A stretch of DNA of 64,000 bases from Pseudorhodobacter antarcticus (GTDB lineage: Bacteria > Pseudomonadota > Alphaproteobacteria > Rhodobacterales > Rhodobacteraceae): contig CAMAQR010000019.1 in NCBI GenBank assembly GCA_945860375.1, positions 1 through 64,000 of the forward strand. Reading direction: 5' to 3'. Made by a program: the position numbers and the translations under genes. Under the pieces are notes generated by a model. It did not search any database and was not told the origin of the DNA. It saw only the letters and a list, made by a program, of their open reading frames with translations. Positions 24,907 to 34,304 of the stretch are shown here, piece by piece; positions within the stretch are counted from its first letter, which is position 1; the number at the start of each line of letters is the position of its first letter.

Positions 24907-26781
24907 TCAGACTCCCACACGCTGCTTGGCGCGAATTGCAATTTGGCTTTCCCGCGCGGCGTTTACGCTGCCGCGGGTGGACACTTCGGGGACGCCGACG
25001 TCCCAGTCCGCATCCCCCGGCACCCAAGCATAGGCGTCCGAGGTGATGCTGATGACGGTCGTGCGGTCGGTGGTTTGCGCCCAGATCATCGCATCTTCCA
25101 GATCGGCAAGGCTTTCGCAATGCCGCCCCAATGCGCCCATCGACTCGGCGTGTTTGACGAAATCGACGTGCAACGGGTTGTCGGCGTTCTGAATACGGCA
25201 GTCTTTTAGCAAGTTGTTGAAACCCGGAACACCTTTGAACTGCTGAAGGCGCGAGATCACCGCGTAACCGCCGTTATCGCAAACCACGACGATCATCTTA
25301 TGCCCGGTCAGCACCGTCGAATATATGTCTGAGTTCATCATCATATAGGTGCCGTCGCCAAGCATGACGATGGGGGTGCCTTCCCCGTTTTTGGCCATGG
25401 CGTGGCCCCAACCTGCAGCGATTTCATAGCCCATGCAGGAAAAGCCGAACTCGCAATCGAAAGTGTTGGGGTCTTTCACCCGCCAGCCTTTAGTAATCTC
25501 ACCCGGAGTGCCGCCAGCCGCACCAATCAACGTGTCATTGGGCCGTGCGGTTTTGTTCATGATGCCGATGACTTGGGCATAGGTCGGGATTGGCGCGTTG
25601 GTGATCGCCTGATGGCTGTCGAGAAGCGCGTTCCACTCGGCAAACAGCGCCTTTCCGTGCGGCAGATGGGCGGCAGGCGCGCGCCAGTCGGCAAGGCCAG
25701 CGTCCAGTTCGGTGACGGTTTCCAAGGCATCCCCCACCACGGCAATCGCGCGGTGCTTGATCGCATCGAACCGCGCCGCGTTGATCGAGATGAACTGCGC
25801 GTCGTGGGAAAATGCGGTCCATGAGCCGGTGGTGAAATCCTGCAACCGGGTGCCGATGGCTAGGATCACATCGGCCTCTGCAGCCAAGGCATTGGCGCTG
25901 GTTGAGCCGACAATCCCAATGGGGCCGCAGTGAACTGGATGATCATGCGTCAACCCACCCTTGCCAGCGATGGTTTCCACCACCGGAATCCCGCGCGAGG
26001 CTGCAAATTCGGCCACCGCGTTTTCCGCACCGGAATAGCGCACACCGCCGCCAGCGATGATCAGAGGTTTCTTCGCGGTCTTCAGCGCGGCAATAGCCCT
26101 TGCCAAGGCATCGCGATCCGCACGCGGACGGGGAATGGCCCAGAGGCGTTGCTCAAAGAACACTTCGGGGTAATCGAAGGCCAGTTCCTGCGTGTCTTGC
26201 GGCAGGCCGATAAAGGCCGGGCCGCAATCGGCGGGGTCGAGCATTGCCGCAATCGCCTGCGGCAGCGAGGAAATGATCTGCGCCGGATGGGTGATCCGGT
26301 CCCAATAGCGGGTCACCGATTTGAACGCGTCGTTCACCGTCAGGGTCGGGTTGTTGAAGTGTTCGACTTGTTGCAGCACCGGGTCAGGCAGGCGGGTGTT
26401 GAAGGTATCGCCCGCGATCAGCAGCACCGGCAGCCGGTTGGCATGGGCGGTGCCCGCCGCCGTCACCATGTTCAGCGCCCCCGGCCCGATCGACGAGGTG
26501 GCAATCATGATCTGACGCCGCCGTTTGGCCTTGGCAAAAGCAATCGCCGCCAGCGCCATCGACTGTTCATTCTGCCCGCGCCATGTCGGCAACACCTCCT
26601 GTACCGCCTCCAGCGCTTCGGACAGGCAGGTCACATTGCCGTGGCCAAAGATGCCGAAAACGCCCGCAAACAGCGGCACGCGCACCCCGTCGATTTCAGT
26701 AAACTGGTTGCACAGATAGCGCACCAAGGCTTGCGCCATCGTCAGCCGAATCGTCGGCTGGCCTGTATGAGCATGGCCCAT
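24907..26781 (-). CDS. iolD: 3D-(3,5/4)-trihydroxycyclohexane-1,2-dione acylhydrolase
   Basis: A 624-residue thiamine diphosphate enzyme of full length. The N-terminal Pyr domain begins MAQALVRYLCNQFTEIDGVR with FGIFGHGNVTCLSEAL and the activating glutamate segment. The C-terminal PP domain has GCEFGFSCMGYEIAAGWGHAM-like features and the metal-binding GDGTYMMMNSD. It opens the cyclic dione to 5-deoxyglucuronate. A strong GGGAGGAGATCAC precedes the start. It is divergent from an iolG gene. Confidence 0.92.
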   Translation of the reverse strand: MGHAHTGQPTIRLTMAQALVRYLCNQFTEIDGVRVPLFAGVFGIFGHGNVTCLSEALEAVQEVLPTWRGQNEQSMALAAIAFAKAKRRRQIMIATSSIGPGALNMVTAAGTAHANRLPVLLIAGDTFNTRLPDPVLQQVEHFNNPTLTVNDAFKSVTRYWDRITHPAQIISSLPQAIAAMLDPADCGPAFIGLPQDTQELAFDYPEVFFEQRLWAIPRPRADRDALARAIAALKTAKKPLIIAGGGVRYSGAENAVAEFAASRGIPVVETIAGKGGLTHDHPVHCGPIGIVGSTSANALAAEADVILAIGTRLQDFTTGSWTAFSHDAQFISINAARFDAIKHRAIAVVGDALETVTELDAGLADWRAPAAHLPHGKALFAEWNALLDSHQAITNAPIPTYAQVIGIMNKTARPNDTLIGAAGGTPGEITKGWRVKDPNTFDCEFGFSCMGYEIAAGWGHAMAKNGEGTPIVMLGDGTYMMMNSDIYSTVLTGHKMIVVVCDNGGYAVISRLQQFKGVPGFNNLLKDCRIQNADNPLHVDFVKHAESMGALGRHCESLADLEDAMIWAQTTDRTTVISITSDAYAWVPGDADWDVGVPEVSTRGSVNAARESQIAIRAKQRVGV

Positions 26782-26826
26782 GTGATCTCCTCCCTAAAAC
26801 TCTGATCAACAATAAACGACAACATT

Positions 26827-26838
26827 GCTTATTGACAA
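26827..26838. promoter_or_regulatory. Candidate regulator site GCTTATTGACAA, copy 2
   Basis: It lies between the divergent iolD and iolG genes and matches the site at 22182-22193 at 11 of 12 positions. Operator function for the RpiR regulator is inferred. Confidence 0.45.
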
Positions 26839-26902
26839 TAGTATTCTTCTGCAATGATAGTTGTCACATACTTTGCAGACGACGGTTTCGGGAGGATTCT
26901 GG

Positions 26903-27910
26903 ATGATACGGATTGCTGTGCTCGGTTGCGGGCGCATTGGCGCCATGCACGCTTTGAATATTGCGGCGCATCCGCGTGCGACGTTGGCGGCAGTCTTTGA
27001 CATCAACGTGGCGGCTGCAACAGATGTTGCAGCCAAAACCGGCGCCAAAGTGTTGAACTCGGTGGCCGCCATTTTGGCGGATGCCGAAGTGGACGCCGTG
27101 CTGATTGCAACGGCGACCGATACCCACGCCGACATTTTGGAAGCCTGCGTTGCTGCCGGCAAACCCGTGCTGTGCGAAAAGCCGATTGACCTTAGCCTTG
27201 CCCGCGTCAACGCTTGTGCCGCGAAAATCGCTGGCAGCGCTGTGCCGATCCAGCTTGGCTTTGTCCGCCGCTTTGATCCCGGTCATCGCGCCGTGCGCCG
27301 CGCCATTGAGGCAGGCGATCTGGGCGAGGTGCATCAGGTCACCATCACCTCACGCGATCCGGGCCTTGCGCCGGAAGGATATCTGCAGGTTTCCGGCGGG
27401 ATCTTTCGCGATATGACGATCCACGATTTCGACATGGCTCGCTTTATCCTTGGCGAAGAGCCGGTCGAGGTTTCGGCCACTGCCTCGCGCTTGGTCGACC
27501 CCGCATTGATGGAGCGGTTGGGGGATTATGACACTTTGGTGGTCACGATGAAAACCGCCAGCGGCAAACAGGCGATCATCACCAACTCGCGCCGCGCGAC
27601 CTATGGCTACGATCAGCGGGTCGAGGTTTTGGGCAGCAAAGGCATGGCGATCTCAGAGAACCGCCGCCCGCATGGCATGACTTTGCATGCGCACGACTTC
27701 ACGGAACGGGCTGAACCCCTGCTGAACTTCTTCATCGAACGCTACCGCGAGGCTTTTGATGCCGAGATCGACGCATTTGTTGATGCGATTGAACAGGGAG
27801 TAGCTCCCGAAGTCGGCTTCGAAGATGGTCGCCTTGCTTTGGTTCTGGCCGAAGCCGCAATGAAATCGGTGGCCGAAGGCCGTATGGTCCGCACTAGCGA
27901 GGTTGCCTGA
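26903..27910 (+). CDS. iolG: Inositol 2-dehydrogenase-like Gfo/Idh/MocA oxidoreductase
   Basis: A 335-residue NAD-dependent dehydrogenase with IAVLGCGRIGAMHA (Rossmann glycine motif), the catalytic lysine in CEKPIDLS, FVRRFDPGH, and DMTIHDFDMARFI containing the catalytic Asp/His. This set is typical of myo-inositol 2-dehydrogenases. The start at 26903 follows GGGAGGATTCTGG. It heads a long rightward operon whose next gene begins one base after its stop. With iolE and iolD it provides the first three steps of inositol breakdown. Confidence 0.88.
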   Translation: MIRIAVLGCGRIGAMHALNIAAHPRATLAAVFDINVAAATDVAAKTGAKVLNSVAAILADAEVDAVLIATATDTHADILEACVAAGKPVLCEKPIDLSLARVNACAAKIAGSAVPIQLGFVRRFDPGHRAVRRAIEAGDLGEVHQVTITSRDPGLAPEGYLQVSGGIFRDMTIHDFDMARFILGEEPVEVSATASRLVDPALMERLGDYDTLVVTMKTASGKQAIITNSRRATYGYDQRVEVLGSKGMAISENRRPHGMTLHAHDFTERAEPLLNFFIERYREAFDAEIDAFVDAIEQGVAPEVGFEDGRLALVLAEAAMKSVAEGRMVRTSEVA

Positions 27911-27911
27911 T

Positions 27912-29351
27912 ATGTATGATAAATTTGGACTTTTCATCGACGGGCGCTGGACAGCGGCAGTTGATGGCAAAACCGTCCCGGTGTTCAGTCCGGTCTCAGA
28001 GCGGCCCTTGGGGCAAGTTCCGGTGGCGGGCGTGGCCGACACAGAAGCCGCGATTGCGTCGGCGCAGGCGGGCTTTGCCAGCTGGCGCGCCAAGACAGCA
28101 TTCGAGCGCGCCGACGCACTGCACGCCATTGCGGATGAGATGAAGCGCCGCACGGATGAAGCTGCGACTATGATCAGCATGGAAACCGGCAAACCCATTG
28201 CCCAAGCGGGCCGTGAATGGGCGCTGTCGATTGATCAGTTCCGCTGGTTCGCCGAAGAGGCCCGCCGGATCTATGGTCGCATCGTCGAATCCCGCGTGCC
28301 GGGTGGTCGGTTTGAGGTTCACCATGAACCTGTCGGCATCGCTGCCGCCTTTACCGCCTGGAATTTTCCCGCAGCCCTGATTGCACGCAAGGTCGCTCCC
28401 GCCCTTGCAGCGGGCTGTTCCACGATCGTCCGCCCCTCGTCTCAGACACCGGGCGTGGCGATGGTGATGGTTGACTGTTGCCGTGCCGGAACCCTACCGG
28501 CTGGCGCAGTCAACCTGGTTATTGGGCCGACCGACGCAACCTATGCGCCGATCATGGCCTCGAACGCGGTGCGCAAGGTCAGCTTGACCGGCTCCACCCG
28601 TGTGGGTCAGCAGATGATTCGCGATGCGGCGGCGACGCTGAAGAAAGTGTCGATGGAGCTGGGCGGCAACGCGCCCTTGATCGTCTATGACGACGCCGAT
28701 CTTGAGGCGTGCCTGAACGCCGCCGTGCCAACCAAATTCGCCAACGCGGGTCAGGTTTGTGTGACCGCCGATCGCTTCTACATCCACGAGTCGCTGCATG
28801 ATGCCTTCGTTTCGGGTTTCGTGGAGCGCACCCGCGCGATCAAATTGGGCGATGGCATGGACCCTACCGTCACCATGGGGCCGCTGATCAACGCGGGCCG
28901 TCTGACGGAAATAGAGAAAATCGTTGCCGGTGCCGTGAAGGACGGTGCCACCTTGGCGCTTGGCGGTGCGCGGGCGGCGGGCTTCAACGCAGGGCATTTC
29001 TTTGAGCCCACCGTGATCACAGATTGCAGCGATGAGATGGCTGTGATGGCGGACGAAAACTTCGGCCCCATCGCCGCCATCACCCGCTTTAAAGGCGATG
29101 ACGAGGTGCTGGCCCGCGCCAATGCCTCTGACATGGGCCTTTCCGCCTATGCCTTCACCCAAAGCCCCAAACGCGCACGCCGCACGGTGGCCGAGTTGAA
29201 AGCGGGGATGGTGGGCATCAACTCCTTCGCCATGGCCGCATCCGAGGCCCCCTTCGGCGGCACCAACCACTCCGGCATGGGCCGCGAAGGCGGGATTGAG
29301 GCGATCCGCGATTATCTTGACGTGAAATCCAGCCAGATGGTGTGGGCATGA
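27912..29351 (+). CDS. NAD(P)-dependent aldehyde dehydrogenase (succinate-semialdehyde dehydrogenase type)
   Basis: A 479-residue ALDH with TAWNFPAALIARKVAPALAA, the cofactor loop SLTGSTRVGQQM, the general-base glutamate in MELGGNAP and the nucleophilic cysteine in NAGQVCVTADRFYIH. It resembles semialdehyde dehydrogenases of the GabD group rather than the CoA-acylating IolA/MmsA normally found in inositol clusters. The ATG at 27912 follows the iolG stop. Oxidation of 5-deoxyglucuronate or malonate semialdehyde is a possible role here, but this is inference. Confidence 0.9.
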   Translation: MYDKFGLFIDGRWTAAVDGKTVPVFSPVSERPLGQVPVAGVADTEAAIASAQAGFASWRAKTAFERADALHAIADEMKRRTDEAATMISMETGKPIAQAGREWALSIDQFRWFAEEARRIYGRIVESRVPGGRFEVHHEPVGIAAAFTAWNFPAALIARKVAPALAAGCSTIVRPSSQTPGVAMVMVDCCRAGTLPAGAVNLVIGPTDATYAPIMASNAVRKVSLTGSTRVGQQMIRDAAATLKKVSMELGGNAPLIVYDDADLEACLNAAVPTKFANAGQVCVTADRFYIHESLHDAFVSGFVERTRAIKLGDGMDPTVTMGPLINAGRLTEIEKIVAGAVKDGATLALGGARAAGFNAGHFFEPTVITDCSDEMAVMADENFGPIAAITRFKGDDEVLARANASDMGLSAYAFTQSPKRARRTVAELKAGMVGINSFAMAASEAPFGGTNHSGMGREGGIEAIRDYLDVKSSQMVWA

Positions 29352-30157
29352 TTGCGAACAAACTCAAGGGCCTTTGGGCGGCTGGCAAGCCGTCGATCAA
29401 CGGCTGGTGCAGCATCGGCAACCCGTTCACCGCCGAAATCATGGCCGCACAGGGCTTTGATTCTGTGACCATCGACATGCAGCACGGTGCTTTGGATTAT
29501 TCCAAACTGCTGCCGATGTTTCAGGCGATGCGCGCGAGCGGTGCCACGCTGATGGCGCGTGTGCCGTGGAATGAGCCGGGCATCATCATGAAAGCGCTGG
29601 ATGCGGGCGCTTACGGCATCATCTGCCCGATGGTCAATTCGGCGGAAGAAGCCGCCCGCTTTGTCAGCTATCTGCGCTATCCGCCCTTGGGTCAGCGCAG
29701 CTTTGGCCCGACCCGCGTGTCTTTTGCGGCAGGTGCGAATTATGCAGGCGAAGCCAATGACAACATGCTGGCCTTCGCGATGATTGAAACCGCTGAAGGC
29801 ATGGCGAACCTTGACGCTATTGCCGCCACCCCCGGCCTTGACGGCATCTACGTCGGCCCCGCCGATCTGACGCTGTCCCTCACTCAAGGCCGCCTCGCAC
29901 CCGGTTTTGACCGCGAAGAACCCGAGATGATCGAGGCGCTGCAAACGATCCTTGCCGCCTGTAAAAAGAACAACATCCGTGCCGCCCTGCATTGCGGCAC
30001 GCCCGAATATGCCGCGCGTGCGATTGGTTGGGGCTTCAACATGACCACGGTCGGCGGTGACAGCCGTTTTCTGGCCGCCGCCGCTGGCGCTGCTGTCGCA
30101 GGCTTCCGTCGGCTCACCGAAACCGCGGAAACCAAAGGCGAAAAGGGGGCCTATTGA
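29348..30157 (+). CDS. HpcH/HpaI-family class II aldolase
   Basis: A 269-residue aldolase of the 2-dehydro-3-deoxyglucarate / 4-hydroxy-2-oxoheptanedioate type. Motifs are NGWCSIGNPFTAEIMA, SVTIDMQHGALDY (catalytic His), LMARVPWNEPGIIMKALDAG, RSFGPTR, FAMIETAEGM (metal-binding Glu) and YVGPADLTLSL (Asp). The enzyme cleaves 4-hydroxy-2-oxo acids into pyruvate and an aldehyde. It overlaps the preceding and following genes by a few bases. In this cluster it may stand in for IolJ, the usual aldolase of inositol breakdown. Confidence 0.9.
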   Translation: MIANKLKGLWAAGKPSINGWCSIGNPFTAEIMAAQGFDSVTIDMQHGALDYSKLLPMFQAMRASGATLMARVPWNEPGIIMKALDAGAYGIICPMVNSAEEAARFVSYLRYPPLGQRSFGPTRVSFAAGANYAGEANDNMLAFAMIETAEGMANLDAIAATPGLDGIYVGPADLTLSLTQGRLAPGFDREEPEMIEALQTILAACKKNNIRAALHCGTPEYAARAIGWGFNMTTVGGDSRFLAAAAGAAVAGFRRLTETAETKGEKGAY

Positions 30158-31116
30158 TGCCGCACATCCTGATTGCGGGCAAACTGCATCCTGCTGGCCT
30201 TGCCTTGCTTGAAGCGGCGCAAAACATCACCTTCACCCATATCGAGGAGATTTCCGAAGCCTCGTATCAGCCCTATTTGGCGCAAGCCGATGCGCTGGTG
30301 ATCCGCACCCAGCCGATGGGGGCTGCTTCTGTCGCCAAGGCGTCCAAGCTGCAAATCGTCTCGCGTCATGGCGTGGGCTATGATGCGGTGGACCTGGCGG
30401 CGCTGAACGCTCGCAAAATCCCGCTGTGCATCGTGGGGGATGTAAACTCGGTCTCAGTGGCTGAGCATTCAATGATGATGATTTTGGCCTGCGCAAAACA
30501 AGTTGTCCGTTCTGATGCCGCTGTGCGCACGGGCCCTTGGGGCTGGCGCAACAAGCTTGAGCAAGGCGAGGTCTCGGGTAAACGCCTGCTGATCATCGGC
30601 TATGGCCGGATCGGGCGGCACTTGGCGCAAATGGCCGCAGGCTTTGGCATGCAGGTTGCCGCCCATGATCCCTATCTTGCCAAGAACGGCTGGCCTGCGG
30701 GCAATGTGGCGCAGGTGGCCGATCTGGCTGCAGGTCTGGCGCAAGCCGATTTCGTTTCGGTGCATATCCCGAAAGCCGATGGCCCGATCCTTGGCGCAGC
30801 CGAGATTGCTGGGATGAAGCGCGGCGCGATCATCGTCAACACCGCGCGCGGTGGCATCGTCGATGAGGCGGCGCTCGCCAGCGCCCTGCGCTCTGGCCAA
30901 ATTGCGGCGGCGGGTCTGGACGTGTTCGATACCGAGCCGCCACCCTCCGACCATCCTCTACTGGCTTTTGACCAGGTTATTCTGACCCCCCACACCGCTG
31001 GCCTGACGCGTGAAGCCGCCGAACGAATGGCGATAGCCTCGGTGCAGAACGTGTTGGACCATTTCATGGGGTCGCTCGACCCCGCTCTGATCGTCAATAA
31101 GGACGCCTTGCTATGA
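30157..31116 (+). CDS. D-2-hydroxyacid dehydrogenase (phosphoglycerate dehydrogenase-like)
   Basis: A 319-residue NAD-dependent D-2-hydroxyacid dehydrogenase. It has the Rossmann motif IIGYGRIGRHLAQMAAGFGM, substrate-binding VVSRHGVGYDAVD-type loop, NTARGGIVDEAAL, and the catalytic Glu/His pair in DVFDTEPPP and LTPHTAGLT. The C-terminal serine-binding domain of biosynthetic SerA is absent, so a catabolic hydroxyacid is likely. Its ATG overlaps the aldolase TGA by one base. Confidence 0.9.
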   Translation: MPHILIAGKLHPAGLALLEAAQNITFTHIEEISEASYQPYLAQADALVIRTQPMGAASVAKASKLQIVSRHGVGYDAVDLAALNARKIPLCIVGDVNSVSVAEHSMMMILACAKQVVRSDAAVRTGPWGWRNKLEQGEVSGKRLLIIGYGRIGRHLAQMAAGFGMQVAAHDPYLAKNGWPAGNVAQVADLAAGLAQADFVSVHIPKADGPILGAAEIAGMKRGAIIVNTARGGIVDEAALASALRSGQIAAAGLDVFDTEPPPSDHPLLAFDQVILTPHTAGLTREAAERMAIASVQNVLDHFMGSLDPALIVNKDALL

Positions 31117-32231
31117 CCAAACCAGAACTCCGCATTGGCCTGATTGGCACCGGCTTTATGGGCAAGGCGCATGTGTTCGGCTTTACCTCTGCCCCACGGG
31201 TGTTTGAGCTGCCGTTTGATCTGGAACTGCACACGGTGGCCGACATCACCCCCGAAGCCGCCGAGCGCGCGCGGCAAACGCTTGGCTTTGCCCATGCCAC
31301 CGCTGATTGGCGCACGATCATGGCGAACCCCGAGATTGATCTGGTGTCCATCACCGCCCCGAACGCCCTGCACAAGGAAATGTCGCTGGCGGCGATTGCG
31401 GCGGGCAAGCATGTCTATTGCGAAAAGCCGCTGGCACCCTTGGCGTCGGACGCGCTGGAGATGACTCTCGCCGCCGAAGCGAAAGGTGTCAAAACTCAGG
31501 TCGGTTTCAACTACCTCTGCAACCCGATGTTGGCGCTTGCCCGCGACATGATCGCGGCGGGTGAGTTGGGCGAGATTCGTGGCTATCGCGGCATCCATTG
31601 CGAAGATTACATGGCCGATCCGGCGGGCAACTACACCTTCCGTCACGACCCCGCAGGCGGCGGCGCTTTGGCGGATATTGGCAGCCACGCGCTTGCCACC
31701 GCCGAGTTCCTCTGCGGTCCGATAACCCGTGTGATGGGCGATTGCATCACCATGATCGCCGAGCGCCCCGACGGCAAAGGCGGGCGCAAGGCCGTCACGG
31801 TCGACGACGTAGGCCGCGCATTTCTGCGGTTTGACAATGGTGCCACTGGCAGCATTGAAGGCAACTGGATCGCCACAGGCCGCAAGATGCAACATGATTT
31901 CGAGGTTTACGGCACCAAGGGCGCTTTGGCGTTCAGTCAGGAACATTTCAACGTTCTCAACTACTTCAGCACCGCCGATGCTAAAGGCCGCCAAGGCTTC
32001 CGCCGCATTGAAGCGGGTCCAGACCACGCACCCTACGGCCTGTTCTGCGTCGCGGCAGGCCATCAGATCGGCTTTAACGACCTGAAAGCCATCGAAGTCG
32101 CAGGCTATATCAACGCCATTGCAGGCAAAGCACCAGAACCCTTCAACTTCCGCGCTGGTCTGCGCATCCAAACGCTGGTGGAAACCATTCAACAGTCGTC
32201 GAAATCCCAAAGCTGGCTGGATGTGAAATGA
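31113..32231 (+). CDS. Gfo/Idh/MocA-family oxidoreductase
   Basis: A 372-residue dehydrogenase with RIGLIGTGFMGKAHVFG and the lysine-bearing CEKPLAPLA motif. A long C-terminal domain with GGGALADIGSHALA contains the expected Asp/His. The length and the GYRGIHCEDYMAD segment place it with scyllo-inositol or sugar dehydrogenases of the longer subtype. It overlaps both neighbours by four bases. Confidence 0.88.
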   Translation: MTKPELRIGLIGTGFMGKAHVFGFTSAPRVFELPFDLELHTVADITPEAAERARQTLGFAHATADWRTIMANPEIDLVSITAPNALHKEMSLAAIAAGKHVYCEKPLAPLASDALEMTLAAEAKGVKTQVGFNYLCNPMLALARDMIAAGELGEIRGYRGIHCEDYMADPAGNYTFRHDPAGGGALADIGSHALATAEFLCGPITRVMGDCITMIAERPDGKGGRKAVTVDDVGRAFLRFDNGATGSIEGNWIATGRKMQHDFEVYGTKGALAFSQEHFNVLNYFSTADAKGRQGFRRIEAGPDHAPYGLFCVAAGHQIGFNDLKAIEVAGYINAIAGKAPEPFNFRAGLRIQTLVETIQQSSKSQSWLDVK

Positions 32232-33202
32232 GCCTCGCGGTTGGCGTTATCGGCACAGGCGTCATGGGTGCTGAACACGCGCGATTGCTGCGTGAAGCCA
32301 CCAGCGGCGCGCATCTGGCCGCTGTGTGCGATGCCGACGAGGCCCGCGCCGCAACCGCAGCAGCAGGTGGTGCTGTGTTCACCGATGGCTTGGCGCTGAT
32401 CGCATCGGATAAGGTGCAGGCGGTGGTTATCGCCTCACCCGATGCCACCCATGCGCAATATGCGCAGGCCTGTGTTGCGGCGGGCAAACCTGTGTTGTGC
32501 GAAAAACCAATCGCGGCCACCGCTGCTGAGGGTTTGGCAATTGTTCAAGCCGAAACAGCTCTCGGGCGGCGTCTGGTGACGGTCGGCTTCATGCGCCGCT
32601 TTGATCCGGCTTATGCAGAGATGCAGGCCGCCCGGATGGCGGGCCAGATCGGCGCGCCCGTGCTGCTGCACAACATCCACCGCAACGCAGCGGCCCCCGA
32701 ATGGTTCACCGGAGCGATGGCGGTGACCAATTCGCTGGTGCATGAGATCGACATCTCGCGCTGGCTGCTGGGGTCCGAGATGGTGACGGCGCAGGTCACC
32801 TCCGTCCCCGGTGGCGATCCGATGCTGGTGACGATGCAGACCGACAAGGGCGAGATCGTCTCAACAGAAGTGTTCATGAATGCCACCTATGGCTATCACG
32901 TTCATGCGCAGCTGGTGGGTCGCGCGGGCACGGTGGAAATGGCCGCCCCCACCCGCATTCTGACCAACCTTGCCGCGACCCAAAGCTTTGGCTTTCCCGC
33001 CAACTGGGTGCCGCGCTTTACCGAAGCCTACCGGTTGCAAATGCAGGCTTGGGTCGATGCCATCACCAAGGGCCAACATGTCGGGGCCAGCGCTTGGGAC
33101 GGCTATGTCACCACCTCAATTGCCGAACAAATCGTCGATGGCATGGCGACAGGCAACCGGATTGCCCTGACATTTCCCGCGCGCCCCGCGCTTTACGCCT
33201 GA
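32228..33202 (+). CDS. Gfo/Idh/MocA-family oxidoreductase (inositol dehydrogenase-like)
   Basis: A 324-residue protein with VGVIGTGVMGAEHARLL, CEKPIAATA, FMRRFDPAYAEM and LVHEIDISRWLLG, which carries the catalytic Asp-His region. It is close in layout to the iolG homologue at 26903, suggesting action on a different inositol isomer or on the same ring position with another cofactor. It overlaps the previous gene by four bases. Confidence 0.88.
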   Translation: MSLAVGVIGTGVMGAEHARLLREATSGAHLAAVCDADEARAATAAAGGAVFTDGLALIASDKVQAVVIASPDATHAQYAQACVAAGKPVLCEKPIAATAAEGLAIVQAETALGRRLVTVGFMRRFDPAYAEMQAARMAGQIGAPVLLHNIHRNAAAPEWFTGAMAVTNSLVHEIDISRWLLGSEMVTAQVTSVPGGDPMLVTMQTDKGEIVSTEVFMNATYGYHVHAQLVGRAGTVEMAAPTRILTNLAATQSFGFPANWVPRFTEAYRLQMQAWVDAITKGQHVGASAWDGYVTTSIAEQIVDGMATGNRIALTFPARPALYA

Positions 33203-33216
33203 AGATGGAACCGAAG

Positions 33217-34287
33217 ATGATCAGATATGCCGTCGTTGGCGCGGGCTGGATCAGCCAAGAGGCCTTTTTGCCGGGTGCAGGCCAAAGCAGCAATTCCACC
33301 GTCGCGGCTCTTGTGACGGGTGATCTGGCAAAGGGTGCCAAACTGGCGGCGTTTCATGGCATCCCGCAGGTGGTGGCCTATGCCGATTACGACGCGCTTT
33401 TGGCCTCGGATACGATTGACGCGGTCTACATCGCCCTGCCGAACTCGATGCATGCCGATTACGCCATCCGGGCGGCGCGCGCGGGTAAGCATGTCATGGT
33501 GGAAAAGCCACTTTCCGTCTCGGTCGCCGAAGCCGAGGCGATGATAGCTGCCGCCGATGCCGCCGGCGTATTCCTGATGACCGCCTACCGTCTGCACAAT
33601 GAACCCGGCACTTTGGCGGTGTTGGACCATATCGCCAAAGGTCACATCGGCACGCCGCTGATTTTCCAGTCGATTTTCAGCTTTCAGATGGCCCCCGGTA
33701 ACCATCGGCTTGAAGCGTCACATTGGGGCGGCCCGCTGCAGGATGTCGGTGTCTATTGCATCAATGCTGCCCGTCATATCTTTGGCGAAGAACCGATTGA
33801 GGCCACGGCCAGCCTGACCCAACCCAAAGATGATCCGCGTTTTGCCGAAGTTGAGGCCACCATCGCCGCCACCCTGCGTTTCCCCTCAGGTGGTCTTGCG
33901 CAATTCGTAGGCTCCTTCGGCGCAGGCGCTGTGGACAATTACCGCGTCGTCGGATCGCAAGGCGATCTGGAACTCGACCCCGGTTTCAAGTTCGAAGTGG
34001 CGATGAAACTACGTCTGCGCCGGGATGGGGTGACGACAGAAACCACCTACCCCCAGATCGACCATTTCGGCGCGCAAGTGACGTATTTTTCCGATTGCAT
34101 CACCCAAGGCACGCCGCCCGAAGCCGATGGCGCCGAGGGATTGGCCGATATGCACGTCCTGCTGGCAATCGAGGCCGCCGCCAAAACCGGGCAGCCGCAG
34201 CCGATCACGCTACCGCCCCGGCCTCGCCATCCGACGCCCGATATGGCGCGTCTGATCCCCCCCACCACTCACCGGCTTTTGCTGTAA
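33217..34287 (+). CDS. Gfo/Idh/MocA-family oxidoreductase
   Basis: A 356-residue protein with YAVVGAGWISQEAFLPGAGQ and VEKPLSVSV. It resembles glucose-fructose-oxidoreductase-type members more than inositol dehydrogenases (TAYRLHNEPGTLAVLDHI, GGPLQDVGVYCINAARHIFG). Two starts are possible, 33205 and 33217. The latter has GGAACCGAAG upstream and begins directly at the Rossmann strand. It is the fourth enzyme of this family in seven kilobases. Confidence 0.87.
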   Translation: MIRYAVVGAGWISQEAFLPGAGQSSNSTVAALVTGDLAKGAKLAAFHGIPQVVAYADYDALLASDTIDAVYIALPNSMHADYAIRAARAGKHVMVEKPLSVSVAEAEAMIAAADAAGVFLMTAYRLHNEPGTLAVLDHIAKGHIGTPLIFQSIFSFQMAPGNHRLEASHWGGPLQDVGVYCINAARHIFGEEPIEATASLTQPKDDPRFAEVEATIAATLRFPSGGLAQFVGSFGAGAVDNYRVVGSQGDLELDPGFKFEVAMKLRLRRDGVTTETTYPQIDHFGAQVTYFSDCITQGTPPEADGAEGLADMHVLLAIEAAAKTGQPQPITLPPRPRHPTPDMARLIPPTTHRLLL

Positions 34288-34304
34288 CGCGGATATTGGA
34301 TGCC

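Noticed and set aside
30672..32210. A 512-codon open frame on the minus strand
   Set aside because: It is antisense to the hydroxyacid dehydrogenase and a Gfo/Idh/MocA gene, whose motifs and overlaps are clear.
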